Origin: a virus
DNA length: 42,843 nucleotides
IMG/VR virus record: IMGVR_UViG_3300023700_000002
Span: 1 to 42,843 of that record
Strand: one strand, 5' to 3'
The notes under the pieces are model-generated. The model saw only the letters and a program-made list of their open reading frames with translations. It was not told the DNA's origin and searched no databases. Every line of letters begins with the position of its first letter. Position 1 is the stretch's first letter. Made by a program: the position numbers and the translations under genes. This document shows, one piece after another, positions 14,197-21,347 of this stretch.

Positions 14197-14484
14197 ATGA
14201 CCAAAACCTACATAGAGCCAGCAGCGTACACCGACGCGCCACGCCCTCACATTGAACTCAAGCCTGTCGAATCCTCGCAGGTCAAAGCCATCGGCTACGA
14301 CGAGGCCACACAGACGCTCGCCGTCACCTTTACCCGTGGCGCGGGCGCGATCTACCACTACCCGAACGTGCCCAAGGAAACCTACGACGCGTTCATTGCC
14401 AGCGAGTCGATTGGCAAGTTCTTCGGTCAGCACATCAAGCAACTGGCCTTCACCAAGTTTCCGGCAGAAACCGCTGAGGCATGA
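14197..14484 (+). CDS. KTSC domain protein
   Basis: A 95-residue protein after a CTCAGGAGTAAACC ribosome site. The KTSC domain is recognisable: PVESSQVKAIGYDEATQTL (about 23-41), then TFTRGAGAIYHYPNVPKETY and FIASESIGKFFGQHIK. The family is named after lysyl-tRNA synthetase C-terminal domains and small phage proteins; its biochemical job in phages is unknown. The stop codon overlaps the NinB start (ATGA). Confidence 0.85.
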   Translation: MTKTYIEPAAYTDAPRPHIELKPVESSQVKAIGYDEATQTLAVTFTRGAGAIYHYPNVPKETYDAFIASESIGKFFGQHIKQLAFTKFPAETAEA

Positions 14485-14867
14485 TGAAGCGGGTTTTCAT
14501 GCTGGTGCATCAAGCGGCGCGTCAAAACGCCGTGGACGCCGTGCGCACTGCGCCCGATGACTACATGGTCACGATCAGCCAGAAAACCCGCACGCTTGAC
14601 CAAAATGCGAAGTTTCACGCGATCTGCACCGACCTTGCTAAGGCAAAAGCTGAGTGGGCGGGTAAGCCTCGCACAGCGGCGCAGTGGAAGGTCTTGCTTG
14701 TCTCAGGCCATGCAGTAGCAACTAAAGAAGACGCAGAAATTGTCCCCGGCATCGAAGGCGAGTTTGTCAACATCAGAGAGAGCACGGCGCTAATGAGCAA
14801 AAAGCGCGGCTCTAGCCTGATTGAGTACACGCTGGCCTTCTGCGCTGGTCTTGGAATTGAGGTTTAG
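14481..14867 (+). CDS. ninB: NinB recombination protein
   Basis: A 128-residue protein of the NinB (lambda Orf) family, a mediator that binds single-stranded DNA and SSB and substitutes for RecFOR. Signature segments: VTISQKTRTLDQNAKFHAIC (about 30-49), AAQWKVLLVSGHAVA (about 66-80), and IRESTALMSKKRGSSLIEY (about 97-115). Length is close to lambda Orf (146). It sits with bet, the exonuclease and SSB, a full phage recombination set. Two in-frame ATG codons start the gene; the first overlaps the upstream stop. Confidence 0.85.
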   Translation: MMKRVFMLVHQAARQNAVDAVRTAPDDYMVTISQKTRTLDQNAKFHAICTDLAKAKAEWAGKPRTAAQWKVLLVSGHAVATKEDAEIVPGIEGEFVNIRESTALMSKKRGSSLIEYTLAFCAGLGIEV

Positions 14868-14873
14868 CGATCA

Positions 14874-15140
14874 ATGCAATCAAAAAACAAAAAAACAACT
14901 CAAGCCGAGCGTGATTACATTGCCAAAGTGAAAGACCTGCCTTGCAGTGTATGTGATGCACCGCCACCAAGCGACGCGCACCACATCAAGCAATCATCAG
15001 CCTACACATGCGTGGCGCTTTGCAAAGAGTGCCACCAAGGGCCGTTTATGGGATGGCACGGTCAAAAACGAGCATGGGCACTGCGCAAGATGGACGAACT
15101 CGACGCGCTCGGCGTGACCGTGGAGAGGCTACAAGCATGA
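14874..15140 (+). CDS. HNH/Ref-like zinc nuclease candidate
   Basis: An 88-residue protein with two CxxC knuckles (CSVCD near 24-28 and CKECHQ near 50-55) enclosing DAHHIKQSS (about 35-43), then GPFMGWHGQKRAWA. This is the metal-binding layout of a small beta-beta-alpha (HNH-type) nuclease such as Ref or NinG, with HH as general base. It could cut recombination intermediates or displaced strands. The family is likely, catalysis unproven. It overlaps the following gene by four bases. Confidence 0.7.
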   Translation: MQSKNKKTTQAERDYIAKVKDLPCSVCDAPPPSDAHHIKQSSAYTCVALCKECHQGPFMGWHGQKRAWALRKMDELDALGVTVERLQA

Positions 15141-15334
15141 GGACAATCTGTGCGCTGTGTGGTCGCAAGACCATGCCAGCCGTCTACATTGGAAACGAGG
15201 CCATTGGCCCAAAGTGCGCCAAGCGTGCAGGGTTGCTCGTTACCAAGATTACAAAGGGTAGCCGCCTACGATTCATGGGCCGCTATTCAAATCAAAACCG
15301 TGACCCAAAAACCATCGACATGTTCGATAACTAA
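15137..15334 (+). CDS. Small zinc-ribbon protein
   Basis: A 65-residue protein whose ATG overlaps the stop of the HNH-like gene. It has CALCGRK at residues 5-11 and GPKCAKRAG (about 27-35), a three-cysteine pattern that may be completed by another ligand. The C-terminal half is basic. It resembles small zinc-finger accessory proteins of phages; no function is known. Coupled translation supports expression. Confidence 0.65.
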   Translation: MRTICALCGRKTMPAVYIGNEAIGPKCAKRAGLLVTKITKGSRLRFMGRYSNQNRDPKTIDMFDN

Positions 15335-15350
15335 GAAAGAGAGAAAGCTT

Positions 15351-15548
15351 ATGACCATCACCATTCGACCCGTTCGCGCAATCAAGCGGGAAACACGCGC
15401 AAATCCAATCTTGGTGACGAACGCCATTAATGCCGTATTGGGAGGCGATGCCTTCCACCGGATGCCTCGCCACCAAAGCGTTGATCGAATGCTTGGCAGT
15501 CTGTCGAAGCCACAACTTGAGCGTGTTCTAGCTCGTGTTTCCAACTAA
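15351..15548 (+). CDS. Small hypothetical protein
   Basis: A 65-residue protein starting at the ATG after AGAGAG. Sequence is basic and helical (RPVRAIKRETRANPILVTNA and SVDRMLGSLSKPQLERVLAR). No family recognised. It lies between the zinc-ribbon gene and ssb, in the same direction and close spacing, so it belongs to the recombination operon. Confidence 0.6.
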   Translation: MTITIRPVRAIKRETRANPILVTNAINAVLGGDAFHRMPRHQSVDRMLGSLSKPQLERVLARVSN

Positions 15549-15558
15549 GGGGCAAGCA

Positions 15559-16017
15559 ATGGCATCAGTAAACAAAGTCATCTTGGTAGGCAACTGCGGG
15601 CGCGACCCTGAGTTGCGTTACATGGCCTCTGGCAAGGCCGTGGCAAACATCAGCATTGCCACATCAAGCCGCCGCAAAGACCGTGAAACCGGCGAAGTCA
15701 TCGAGGACACCCAATGGCACCGCGTCACCTTCTACGAGCGATTGGCTGAAATCGCGGGCGAGTACGTCAAGAAGGGAAAGCCGATCTACGTCGAGGGCCG
15801 CTTGAAATATGGCGTCTACACCGACAAGACCACGGGCGTGGAAAAGAACACCGTCGAAATCATTGCGACTGAGCTGCAGTTGCTTGGTGGGCGTGAAGGC
15901 TCCGAAAATGGCGAGCGCCAAGCACCCGCACAGCGCCAGCAACAACCAACACCACAGCGTCAGCCAGCACCCGCGAAGGGCGGCTTTGACGACATGGACG
16001 ACGACATTCCATTTTGA
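15559..16017 (+). CDS. ssb: Single-stranded DNA-binding protein
   Basis: A 152-residue SSB. The OB fold spans residues 1-105 with the classical ASVNKVILVGNCGRDPELRY start and WHRVTFYERLAEIAGEYVKK. A Gln/Pro-rich linker leads to the acidic tip DDMDDDIPF, the docking tail used by bacterial SSB to recruit repair and replication proteins. The tail is intact, so it can likely contact host partners and the phage Bet/NinB proteins. The ATG at 15559 is preferred over an upstream in-frame one because the conserved protein starts there. Confidence 0.95.
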   Translation: MASVNKVILVGNCGRDPELRYMASGKAVANISIATSSRRKDRETGEVIEDTQWHRVTFYERLAEIAGEYVKKGKPIYVEGRLKYGVYTDKTTGVEKNTVEIIATELQLLGGREGSENGERQAPAQRQQQPTPQRQPAPAKGGFDDMDDDIPF

Positions 16018-16047
16018 CGCAGCACAAAGAAGTAACGAAAGAAACCC

Positions 16048-16920
16048 ATGTTCAAGAACATAATCATTTACCGCTTTAAAAAGCCCGACAACGACATATC
16101 GCCAACCCTCGATGAATTCGTGCCCTGTGGATCAACTCAAGAAAAATCGTTGGGATGGGTGCCGCCACGCGAGGCACACGGAAAGCTTATCGAAGTAATT
16201 GGCGGCAACTCCATTCTGAAACTCCTGACGGAGACAAAGAGCGTCCCAACTGATGTGCTCACGCGCAAAGCGGCGGAGCGTGCCCGCGAAATCAATCACA
16301 ACGAGGGCCGCAAGCCTAGCAAGAAAGAAATGCGGGAAATCAAGGAAGACATGAAACTTGCCCTCCTGCCGCACGCATTTGCCAAGCGCACAGCCACCAC
16401 AGTGATGTTCACCAAGGATGGCTTTTTGTTGATAGACGCATCTAACCAATCCAAAGCGGACGACGCCATAACTATGCTCGTTCGTGCTTTCGACGGACTT
16501 GTGGTTACGCTTATCAACACCAACAAATCGCCAGCAACCTCTATGGCTAATTGGCTCATTGAACAGGAGCCACCCCACGGTTTCAGCATTGACCGCGAGT
16601 GCGAATTAAAGGCGGCTGATGAAAGCAAAGCCGTGGTTAAGTATGGCCGTCACCCGCTGGACATTGACGAGGTTAAGGCCCACGTAGAAAGCGGCAAGTT
16701 GCCCACCAAGTTGGCGATGACCTACAACGCCCGAACATCGTTTGTGCTGACCGAGGCGATGACGCTCAAGAAAGTGCAATTCCTTGACGTGGTGTTTGAA
16801 GACCAATCCGGCGAAGGCCACGAAGATGGTTTTGATGCAGACATGACCATCATTGCTGGAGAAATGCAGCCCCTCTTGAATGGGCTTATTGAGGTGTTGG
16901 GCGGGGAGATGGAGATATGA
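16048..16920 (+). CDS. rdgC: RdgC recombination-associated protein
   Basis: A 290-residue homologue of RdgC (about 303 in E. coli), a ring-shaped DNA-binding protein that limits RecA. Diagnostic stretches: MFKNIIIYRF at the N-terminus, LGWVPPREAH (about 36-45), VLTRKAAERAREI (about 70-82), RKPSKKEMREIKEDMKLALL (about 88-107) and MTYNARTSFVLTEAM near 228-242. Carrying rdgC together with bet and exonuclease suggests the phage shifts recombination from host RecA to its own annealing route. It overlaps dut by four bases. Confidence 0.9.
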   Translation: MFKNIIIYRFKKPDNDISPTLDEFVPCGSTQEKSLGWVPPREAHGKLIEVIGGNSILKLLTETKSVPTDVLTRKAAERAREINHNEGRKPSKKEMREIKEDMKLALLPHAFAKRTATTVMFTKDGFLLIDASNQSKADDAITMLVRAFDGLVVTLINTNKSPATSMANWLIEQEPPHGFSIDRECELKAADESKAVVKYGRHPLDIDEVKAHVESGKLPTKLAMTYNARTSFVLTEAMTLKKVQFLDVVFEDQSGEGHEDGFDADMTIIAGEMQPLLNGLIEVLGGEMEI

Positions 16921-17366
16921 AACTAAGTATCAAAAAACTACACCCTGACGCAATCATTCCGCGCTACGCCACCAAGGGCGCGGCATGCTTTGACTTGCAC
17001 GCACTTTTCGACAGCGAAACGGCGCTGGATAGCACCCAAAGCGTCACCACGCTTCGCACGGGCCTAGCCGTTGAAATTCCCGAAGGCTACGCCATGATGA
17101 TCTATTCGCGCAGCGGTCACGGCTTCAAGCATGGCGTCAGGCTGTCGAACTGCGTGGGCGTGATCGACGCCGACTATCGCGGCGAAGTGATGGTGAAGCT
17201 CACGCAAGACGAACAGGGGTATTTCATCGTGAACAAGGGCGACCGCATTGCGCAGGCCATGATCGTTCCGGTTCCAGCCGTGGAATTCATTGAGGTTGAC
17301 GAACTGAGCAGCACCGAGCGCGGCTCTGGAGGTTTCGGTTCAACAGGACAAGGAGAGGCCAAATGA
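16917..17366 (+). CDS. dut: dUTPase
   Basis: A 149-residue trimeric dUTP pyrophosphatase. All five motifs are visible: AACFDLHA (about 21-28), SRSGHGFKHGV (about 64-74), GVIDADYRGEV (about 80-90, catalytic Asp), GDRIAQAMIVP and the C-terminal RGSGGFGSTG (about 136-145) that closes the active site. It converts dUTP to dUMP, keeping uracil out of phage DNA and feeding thymidylate synthesis. Overlaps rdgC upstream and the excisionase-like gene downstream, both by four bases. Confidence 0.95.
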   Translation: MKLSIKKLHPDAIIPRYATKGAACFDLHALFDSETALDSTQSVTTLRTGLAVEIPEGYAMMIYSRSGHGFKHGVRLSNCVGVIDADYRGEVMVKLTQDEQGYFIVNKGDRIAQAMIVPVPAVEFIEVDELSSTERGSGGFGSTGQGEAK

Positions 17367-17560
17367 GCCAGTGGGTCAAATTGAAGCACTACTGCGAGCA
17401 GACCGGCGACACCAGCGATGCCGTTCACGCGAAGCGCCGCAAGGGGCAATTCATCGACGGCGTGCACACCAAGATCGCGCCCGATGGCAACCTTTGGGTG
17501 AACGTCGAAGCTGTGAATCGTTGGGTTTCAGGCGAACAGCCAGCCGAAGCACCGCAATAG
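17363..17560 (+). CDS. Excisionase-like protein (Exc family)
   Basis: A 65-residue protein of the Exc-type winged-helix family: WVKLKHYCEQTGDTSDAVHA (about 4-23), RRKGQFIDGVHTKIAPDGN, and WVNVEAVNRWV near the end. These small DNA-binding proteins bend attachment DNA and direct integrase toward excision, as P22 Xis and HK022-type Xis do. It lies far from int but is the last gene of the first early operon block, so it would be made on induction. A second candidate directionality factor lies at 24079-24267 next to attP. Confidence 0.75.
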   Translation: MSQWVKLKHYCEQTGDTSDAVHAKRRKGQFIDGVHTKIAPDGNLWVNVEAVNRWVSGEQPAEAPQ

Positions 17561-17579
17561 GTAAAAGCTAACACCACCG

Positions 17580-17620
17580 AGGGGCCGATAGAAATATTTT
17601 CAGGGTATTTCTCGGCTCCT
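17580..17620 (+). terminator. Long stem-loop closing the recombination block
   Basis: AGGGGCCGA (17580-17588) pairs with TCGGCTCCT (17612-17620, one G-T pair), and GAAATA (17591-17596) with TATTTC (17606-17611), loop of nine bases. TTTG then a T-rich stretch follows. Likely terminator or strong attenuator right before promoter copy 2. Confidence 0.7.
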
Positions 17621-17622
17621 TT

Positions 17623-17651
17623 GTCGTTTTCTATTCCGTTGGCGGTATAGT
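17623..17651 (+). promoter_or_regulatory. Recurrent promoter motif, copy 2
   Basis: TTCTATTCCGTTGGCGG followed by TATAGT (17646-17651), then AAAGCCA. Almost the same block as 11572-11600 and 24040-24060. It starts the accessory block of small genes; the first ATG is 34 bases downstream with AGGAG before it. Confidence 0.65.
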
Positions 17652-17684
17652 AAAGCCACTCAACGACAACAGGAGAAACGACAA

Positions 17685-17840
17685 ATGCAATTCAGTCAAC
17701 ACCGCCAAAACTACATCCCCACCATCGAGAACCGCTTGCGCGAAATGCGCCGCGCCAAGATCAAGGCTTGGGCATTTTCACTTGTGTGCGCCGCTGGCTT
17801 TATCGTCACCGCCCTCGACTTGTTTGTTTGGAGGGCTTGA
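17685..17840 (+). CDS. 51-residue single-span membrane protein
   Basis: The first gene after promoter copy 2, with ACAGGAGAAACGACAA before the ATG. A basic N-terminus (NYIPTIENRLREMRRAKIK) precedes one hydrophobic helix (AWAFSLVCAAGFIVTALDLF, about 28-47). Positive-inside rule puts the N-terminus in the cytoplasm. No family recognised. The strong ribosome site and dedicated promoter make it a real gene despite its size. Confidence 0.7.
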   Translation: MQFSQHRQNYIPTIENRLREMRRAKIKAWAFSLVCAAGFIVTALDLFVWRA

Positions 17841-17842
17841 GC

Positions 17843-18190
17843 ATGACCACGAAACACACACCGGGGCCGTGGCTTATTCGCAAGCACCCCGAAGCGGCCT
17901 GCATTGATATTTCAGACAACCCAAATTCTTCGGTTGGGTTTGCGACAGTCTGGGGTTTTGGTGCCAACAACGTCAACCTGATCGCCGCAGCGCCTGAGCT
18001 GTTGGATGCTCTGCAAGGAATGGTAGACCGCTTCCACAGCCATTCCACCGACCACGATGAGAAGCCAAAAACTTTCGGGTGCAACCACATGGCAGAGACT
18101 TGCCCGATGTGTGAGGGGTTAGTCACCGGCTGGAAAGCAGTTCGTGAAGCCCGCGCCGCCATCGCCAAAGCGACAGGAGAACAAGCATGA
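17843..18190 (+). CDS. Conserved phage protein, TPGPW type
   Basis: A 115-residue protein with the N-terminal TKHTPGPWLI and the segment NNVNLIAAAPELLDALQGMV (about 48-67), a pair of signatures seen in many phage and prophage proteins of unknown function. A CNHMAETCPMCEG stretch near 86-98 adds a possible metal site. The ATG at 17843 is chosen because the family starts there; a longer frame would overlap the membrane-protein gene. Its stop overlaps the next start (ATGA). Confidence 0.75.
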   Translation: MTTKHTPGPWLIRKHPEAACIDISDNPNSSVGFATVWGFGANNVNLIAAAPELLDALQGMVDRFHSHSTDHDEKPKTFGCNHMAETCPMCEGLVTGWKAVREARAAIAKATGEQA

Positions 18191-18408
18191 GTGAAGAAAC
18201 AAACCGCGACGTGATCTTGCGCCGGGCGGTGGCCCTCGTTGAACTGGCACGCGAGTGCGGATTGGTTCTCACCATCGAAACACAGCCACGCCAGCCGTTG
18301 AAGATTGGGCACTACGACATGGTGGTGGGTGTGCGCCCTGCACGCCAACCAGCCGAGCAAAGCATCAAACACCTGCCGTCTGATGACACCGAAGGGGGTG
18401 CTGTATGA
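18187..18408 (+). CDS. Small hypothetical protein
   Basis: A 73-residue protein coupled to both neighbours by ATGA overlaps. A helix (VILRRAVALVELARECGLVL) is followed by a strand and a likely disordered C-terminus. No cysteine or membrane features. Typical of short accessory genes of phage early operons; unknown function. Confidence 0.65.
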   Translation: MSEETNRDVILRRAVALVELARECGLVLTIETQPRQPLKIGHYDMVVGVRPARQPAEQSIKHLPSDDTEGGAV

Positions 18409-18665
18409 CCCTAGTCGCACGTAAACCTGCACGCAAGCACGTCATTGACTTGAATGGGCCGGAAGGCAACGCGTGGAGCGTGCTTGGTATTGGCAGCAAT
18501 TTGGCTCGCGCGATGAATATCGATTTCGAGCCTATCCGAAAGGAAATGATGTCAGGTGACTACCGCCATTTGGTCGAAACCTTTGACAAGCACTTCGGTG
18601 AGCACGTGGATTTGATACTGCCTAACAACTGGGATGACTACCGAAAAGAAGGCGGTGCCGCATGA
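18405..18665 (+). CDS. Small hypothetical protein
   Basis: An 86-residue protein with the distinctive start KHVIDLNGPEGNAWSVLGIG (about 11-30) and a helical, acidic C-terminal half (HLVETFDKHFGEHVDLILPN). I have seen this kind of LNGPxGNA start in other phage proteins of unknown function. Coupled by four-base overlaps on both sides. Confidence 0.65.
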   Translation: MTLVARKPARKHVIDLNGPEGNAWSVLGIGSNLARAMNIDFEPIRKEMMSGDYRHLVETFDKHFGEHVDLILPNNWDDYRKEGGAA

Positions 18666-18790
18666 ACGACGACGACGATGAATGGACTTGCCCCGCGTGT
18701 GGTGGACCTATGTACCGCCAGCCGCATTGGAACTATGGACAGTGCGACGACTGCGGGCGCAAAGAAGAACTAGAACCGGAGGAACCATGA
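18662..18790 (+). CDS. 42-residue zinc-ribbon protein
   Basis: A tiny gene between two coupled genes: its ATG overlaps the upstream stop and its stop overlaps the next ATG. The product has an acidic start (NDDDDEW), a CPACGG knuckle (about 10-15) and a CDDCGR knuckle (about 28-33), a four-cysteine zinc ribbon. Acidic C-terminal tail. It may be a DNA or protein-binding module; unknown. Confidence 0.65.
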   Translation: MNDDDDEWTCPACGGPMYRQPHWNYGQCDDCGRKEELEPEEP

Positions 18791-19005
18791 GCGAATTCGA
18801 TTTTCGTACATGCCCGCGCTGCAATGGCTACGGCATCTTAGACAACGGGTACAACTGCACAAACTGCGGAGGCAGCGGGACACATGGGCTGCGCTCCAAA
18901 GATGGCGTCATTGGCAGCGGTGAAATCATCATTGACAAAGCAACTGGACGCCAAATTTCGCACGCCGACTTTCTTGAACGCATCCGTGCAAAGGGCCAAG
19001 CATGA
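18787..19005 (+). CDS. DnaJ-type zinc-finger small protein
   Basis: A 72-residue protein with CPRCNGYG (about 8-15) and CTNCGGSG (about 23-30), the CxxCxGxG repeats of the DnaJ cysteine-rich domain, here two repeats binding one zinc ion. The rest (GEIIIDKATGRQISHADFLE) reads as a small mixed fold. It probably binds a protein partner. The ATG at 18787 follows GGAGGAACC and overlaps the preceding stop. Confidence 0.75.
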   Translation: MSEFDFRTCPRCNGYGILDNGYNCTNCGGSGTHGLRSKDGVIGSGEIIIDKATGRQISHADFLERIRAKGQA

Positions 19006-19505
19006 CCCGCCGCATCACATACCACACGCCCGAAAGCCTGCAAGCTCGCACGATTGAAGTCGGCGACTGTTGGGAATGGCAAGGCTACTTCGGCAACAAG
19101 GTGCCGCAGGTTTGCCATGGCGGGAAGATGATTTCCGTGCGCCGCCTGTTTGTCGATTTGCTTGAGCGCGGCTACCCAGAGGGCGGCTACATCGTGACCA
19201 AGTGCGACAACCCCGCGTGTGTATATCCAAACCACCTCAAACACCTCACAAAGCAAAAGTTCAGCGTCCGCATTGCAAAGAAAGCGGCAGGCAACCCGTT
19301 GCGTGCAGCCAAGGTGCAGGCCCACAAACGCGCAACATCGGCAAAGCTAACGCAGGAAATTGCAGACGCCATCCGTTTGTCGAACCGTCCAAGCCGCGAG
19401 GAAGCCGCCAAATATGGCGTTGACAAGACCGTGATTTGCCGTATCCGTGCTGGCAAGTCTTGGGTGAATCTTTCTGGCAATCCGTTCTTGGGGCTGATGC
19501 GATGA
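19002..19505 (+). CDS. HNH-like endonuclease with C-terminal HTH
   Basis: A 167-residue protein. The N-terminal half resembles phage HNH_3-type nucleases: DCWEWQGYFGNK (about 22-33), VRRLFVDLLERGYPEGG (about 46-62), then KCDNPACVYPNHLKHLT (about 67-83). In that family the CVNPxHL block is the active site; the first catalytic histidine is not evident here, so activity may be lost. The C-terminal half has a helix-turn-helix (PSREEAAKYGVDKTVICRIR, about 129-148), as in homing nucleases that recognise DNA. It could be a free-standing mobile nuclease or a regulator derived from one. Confidence 0.65.
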   Translation: MTRRITYHTPESLQARTIEVGDCWEWQGYFGNKVPQVCHGGKMISVRRLFVDLLERGYPEGGYIVTKCDNPACVYPNHLKHLTKQKFSVRIAKKAAGNPLRAAKVQAHKRATSAKLTQEIADAIRLSNRPSREEAAKYGVDKTVICRIRAGKSWVNLSGNPFLGLMR

Positions 19506-19606
19506 GCCGCGATCATGCCCACAAAATTCTCGACGCAGTGCGTGCCGGTGTCAGGTACCCGCTGCACATCATCAATCACGCCTTGGCAATGACCGGCGAT
19601 CTGTGA
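19502..19606 (+). CDS. 34-residue hypothetical protein
   Basis: The ATG overlaps the stop of the HNH-like gene. The product (SRDHAHKILDAVRAGVRYPL then HIINHALAMTGDL) reads as two short helices ending in TGDL, a pattern I recognise from very small phage proteins near the same genes. Nothing is known of its role. Too short for most gene finders but well supported by coupling. Confidence 0.6.
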   Translation: MSRDHAHKILDAVRAGVRYPLHIINHALAMTGDL

Positions 19607-19618
19607 AAGGGGTATCGA

Positions 19619-19861
19619 ATGAAACGACTTATTGACTGGCTGATTGCCGCCGCTGTTATCGTCGCCGTGGGCAGCGCCTACATGCTTGACGGGCACGCGA
19701 TGAAAATAGAAGCCTTAACGCCGCGCCCAACGGACGCCACCGCATACCGACTGTGCGCCGCCATCGGTGGCCCGAATGCGTGGTTCGTCTACACGGACAG
19801 CGGCAAACTCGTATGCGTGAACAAGCGCGGAAACAAACTCAAGGAGCAACCAGCAATATGA
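19619..19861 (+). CDS. Small membrane-anchored protein
   Basis: An 80-residue protein after AAAGGGGTATCGA. Residues 5-24 (IDWLIAAAVIVAVGSAYMLD) form one N-terminal membrane anchor or uncleaved signal; the rest is soluble and probably periplasmic, with two cysteines (RLCAAIGG and LVCVNKRG) that could form a disulfide. Such short envelope proteins in early accessory regions are candidates for superinfection exclusion, but nothing here proves it. Its stop overlaps the next start. Confidence 0.65.
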   Translation: MKRLIDWLIAAAVIVAVGSAYMLDGHAMKIEALTPRPTDATAYRLCAAIGGPNAWFVYTDSGKLVCVNKRGNKLKEQPAI

Positions 19862-19995
19862 ACGACGACACACGAAGCCTGCTAACTCTGCTGGCGCTGA
19901 TTTTCGGGAGCATCGTGCTCTTTGTCGGCGTGATGCTGTGGTGGCTGCGCGATGCGCTGGCTGACCCATTCGACGTGGAAGGCAACCATGAATGA
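19858..19995 (+). CDS. 45-residue single-span membrane protein
   Basis: Coupled to the anchored protein upstream by ATGA. One hydrophobic helix (LLTLLALIFGSIVLFVGVML, about 8-27) ending in WWLRDA, then a short acidic tail. No family recognised. It and its upstream neighbour may form a small membrane pair. Confidence 0.65.
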   Translation: MNDDTRSLLTLLALIFGSIVLFVGVMLWWLRDALADPFDVEGNHE

Positions 19996-20185
19996 CGTGA
20001 CCATTTCCTACGTCAAGCTGGTGCGCGATGACAGGGGCGTGATCGTGCACAGCGAGAACGCCAACCACCTCATTCGCAAGCCGTTGAAGGCGTCAGTCAT
20101 TCGCAACCTATACGCAAAACATAGCGGCCCCGTGGAATTCGCACGCGCTATCGAGGCGCTGCACAGCATCAAGGAATCACCATGA
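19988..20185 (+). CDS. Small protein with FARAIE...IKESP tail
   Basis: A 65-residue protein starting inside the end of the membrane-protein gene. The C-terminal segment FARAIEALHSIKESP is nearly repeated at the ends of the next gene (FARAIEDAHGIKEQP) and, in part, of the one after (AHGIKGNA). This points to duplication of a short C-terminal module. N-terminal half is beta-rich (TISYVKLVRDDRGVIVH). Unknown function. Confidence 0.65.
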   Translation: MNDVTISYVKLVRDDRGVIVHSENANHLIRKPLKASVIRNLYAKHSGPVEFARAIEALHSIKESP

Positions 20186-20820
20186 GACAGAAACAATCAA
20201 ACAAGCAGCCTGTGACGCTGGAAGGTTACAAGGAACGGTGTGACCACGGAGTGCGATGGGAAAACCGCTGTTCTGTTTGTGATGCACCACCCAAGCAAGA
20301 GCAGCCAGCCGCAGAGTTTTGGCAAGGTGTTTACCCAGACGGTTGGACAGCCGAGCGCGTAGAGGCTGAAATGTCTGATTACCACATGGTCTTGGATGGC
20401 TTGTCTGCCTTGATCGACCATGTCACTGGCGGCAAATGCAGCAAACCAAACACCGATAAAGCAGTCATTAAAGCGTTATTTGATGACTATGTCACCGAGT
20501 GCATCGAGAAAGCCCTTGCAGAAGAAAAGCAAGAGCAGGGTGAGCCTGTGGCGTGGCGCTGGATGCCTGCGCCGTATTGGAAGCAGTGGGTTTATTCCGA
20601 TGATGGTGAGCGTGTTGCAGAAGCAAAGCATTTCATGAGCGATGGCGGCGTTCAGCCTCTCTACACCACACCACAACAACGCGAGCCGCTTCATCAAGAA
20701 CACATTTTTGAAGCATATCGAAAAGCTCTAAATCAAACAGTTCGCATTCAAGACGAATATATTGTTTTAAAGTTTGCCAGAGCCATCGAAGACGCCCACG
20801 GCATTAAGGAGCAGCCATGA
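20182..20820 (+). CDS. Mosaic accessory protein
   Basis: A 212-residue hydrophilic protein. It has CDHGVRWENRCSVCD (about 20-34), a possible zinc site; a helical middle (AEMSDYHMVLDGLSALIDHV); then the block GEPVAWRWMPAPYWKQWVYS (about 119-138) with VQPLYTTPQQREPL near 165; and the FARAIEDAHGIKEQP tail. Blocks of the type EPVAWR and VQPLYTTPQ recur in many phage accessory proteins and look freely exchanged between phages. No enzymatic motif seen. Start and stop overlap neighbours by four bases. Confidence 0.65.
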   Translation: MRQKQSNKQPVTLEGYKERCDHGVRWENRCSVCDAPPKQEQPAAEFWQGVYPDGWTAERVEAEMSDYHMVLDGLSALIDHVTGGKCSKPNTDKAVIKALFDDYVTECIEKALAEEKQEQGEPVAWRWMPAPYWKQWVYSDDGERVAEAKHFMSDGGVQPLYTTPQQREPLHQEHIFEAYRKALNQTVRIQDEYIVLKFARAIEDAHGIKEQP

Positions 20821-21347
20821 ATAGAAACGCAATGGAAAAACTACTTAATGCGACTTTTGAATGCGATCACTCAAATCAAAAAATGACGCACTACTCAAAT
20901 CTTACATGGGAACAAACGTGTGAAGAGTGCGGTGAGATTATCAAGAGTGGTACGTACGAGAAAAGCGAGCGTGGACAAATACTCACCTCAACTCCACAGG
21001 ATGAGCCTGTGGCGATGCGTTACGACTTCGACGGGTACGGCTACAAATACATCGACAGCGGTAGCGGCAGCGACTGGAGGACACGCATCAAGGACGCAGA
21101 GCCAGTGTTCGACAGGCCACAACAACGCAAGCCGCTGTGGATTGACCCAAACGACAAAACACAAGCGCAATTCTTGCCACACATCGGCGAGCCTGTTTTG
21201 TTTTGCCACGGCGGTAAGACGTACTACGGACGACACACAGGCGGGTCATTTCAGTATGGCGCGGGAGTGACTAAACGTGACTTCAACACATGGGAATGTC
21301 ATTGGATGCCTATTCCTGCCGCCCACGGCATCAAGGGGAACGCATGA
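20817..21347 (+). CDS. Mosaic accessory protein, paralogue of neighbour
   Basis: A 176-residue protein with an N-terminal zinc-ribbon-like segment (FECDHSNQKM, then CEECGEIIKSGTY), the block DEPVAMRYDFDGYGYKY (about 62-78) that parallels GEPVAWR in the preceding protein, RPQQRKPL, and a C-terminal domain (PHIGEPVLFCHGGKTYYGRH, ending ECHWMPIPAAHGIK). The C-terminal domain resembles a small beta domain seen in phage proteins of unknown function. The AHGIK ending links it to the two genes before it. Confidence 0.65.
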   Translation: MNRNAMEKLLNATFECDHSNQKMTHYSNLTWEQTCEECGEIIKSGTYEKSERGQILTSTPQDEPVAMRYDFDGYGYKYIDSGSGSDWRTRIKDAEPVFDRPQQRKPLWIDPNDKTQAQFLPHIGEPVLFCHGGKTYYGRHTGGSFQYGAGVTKRDFNTWECHWMPIPAAHGIKGNA

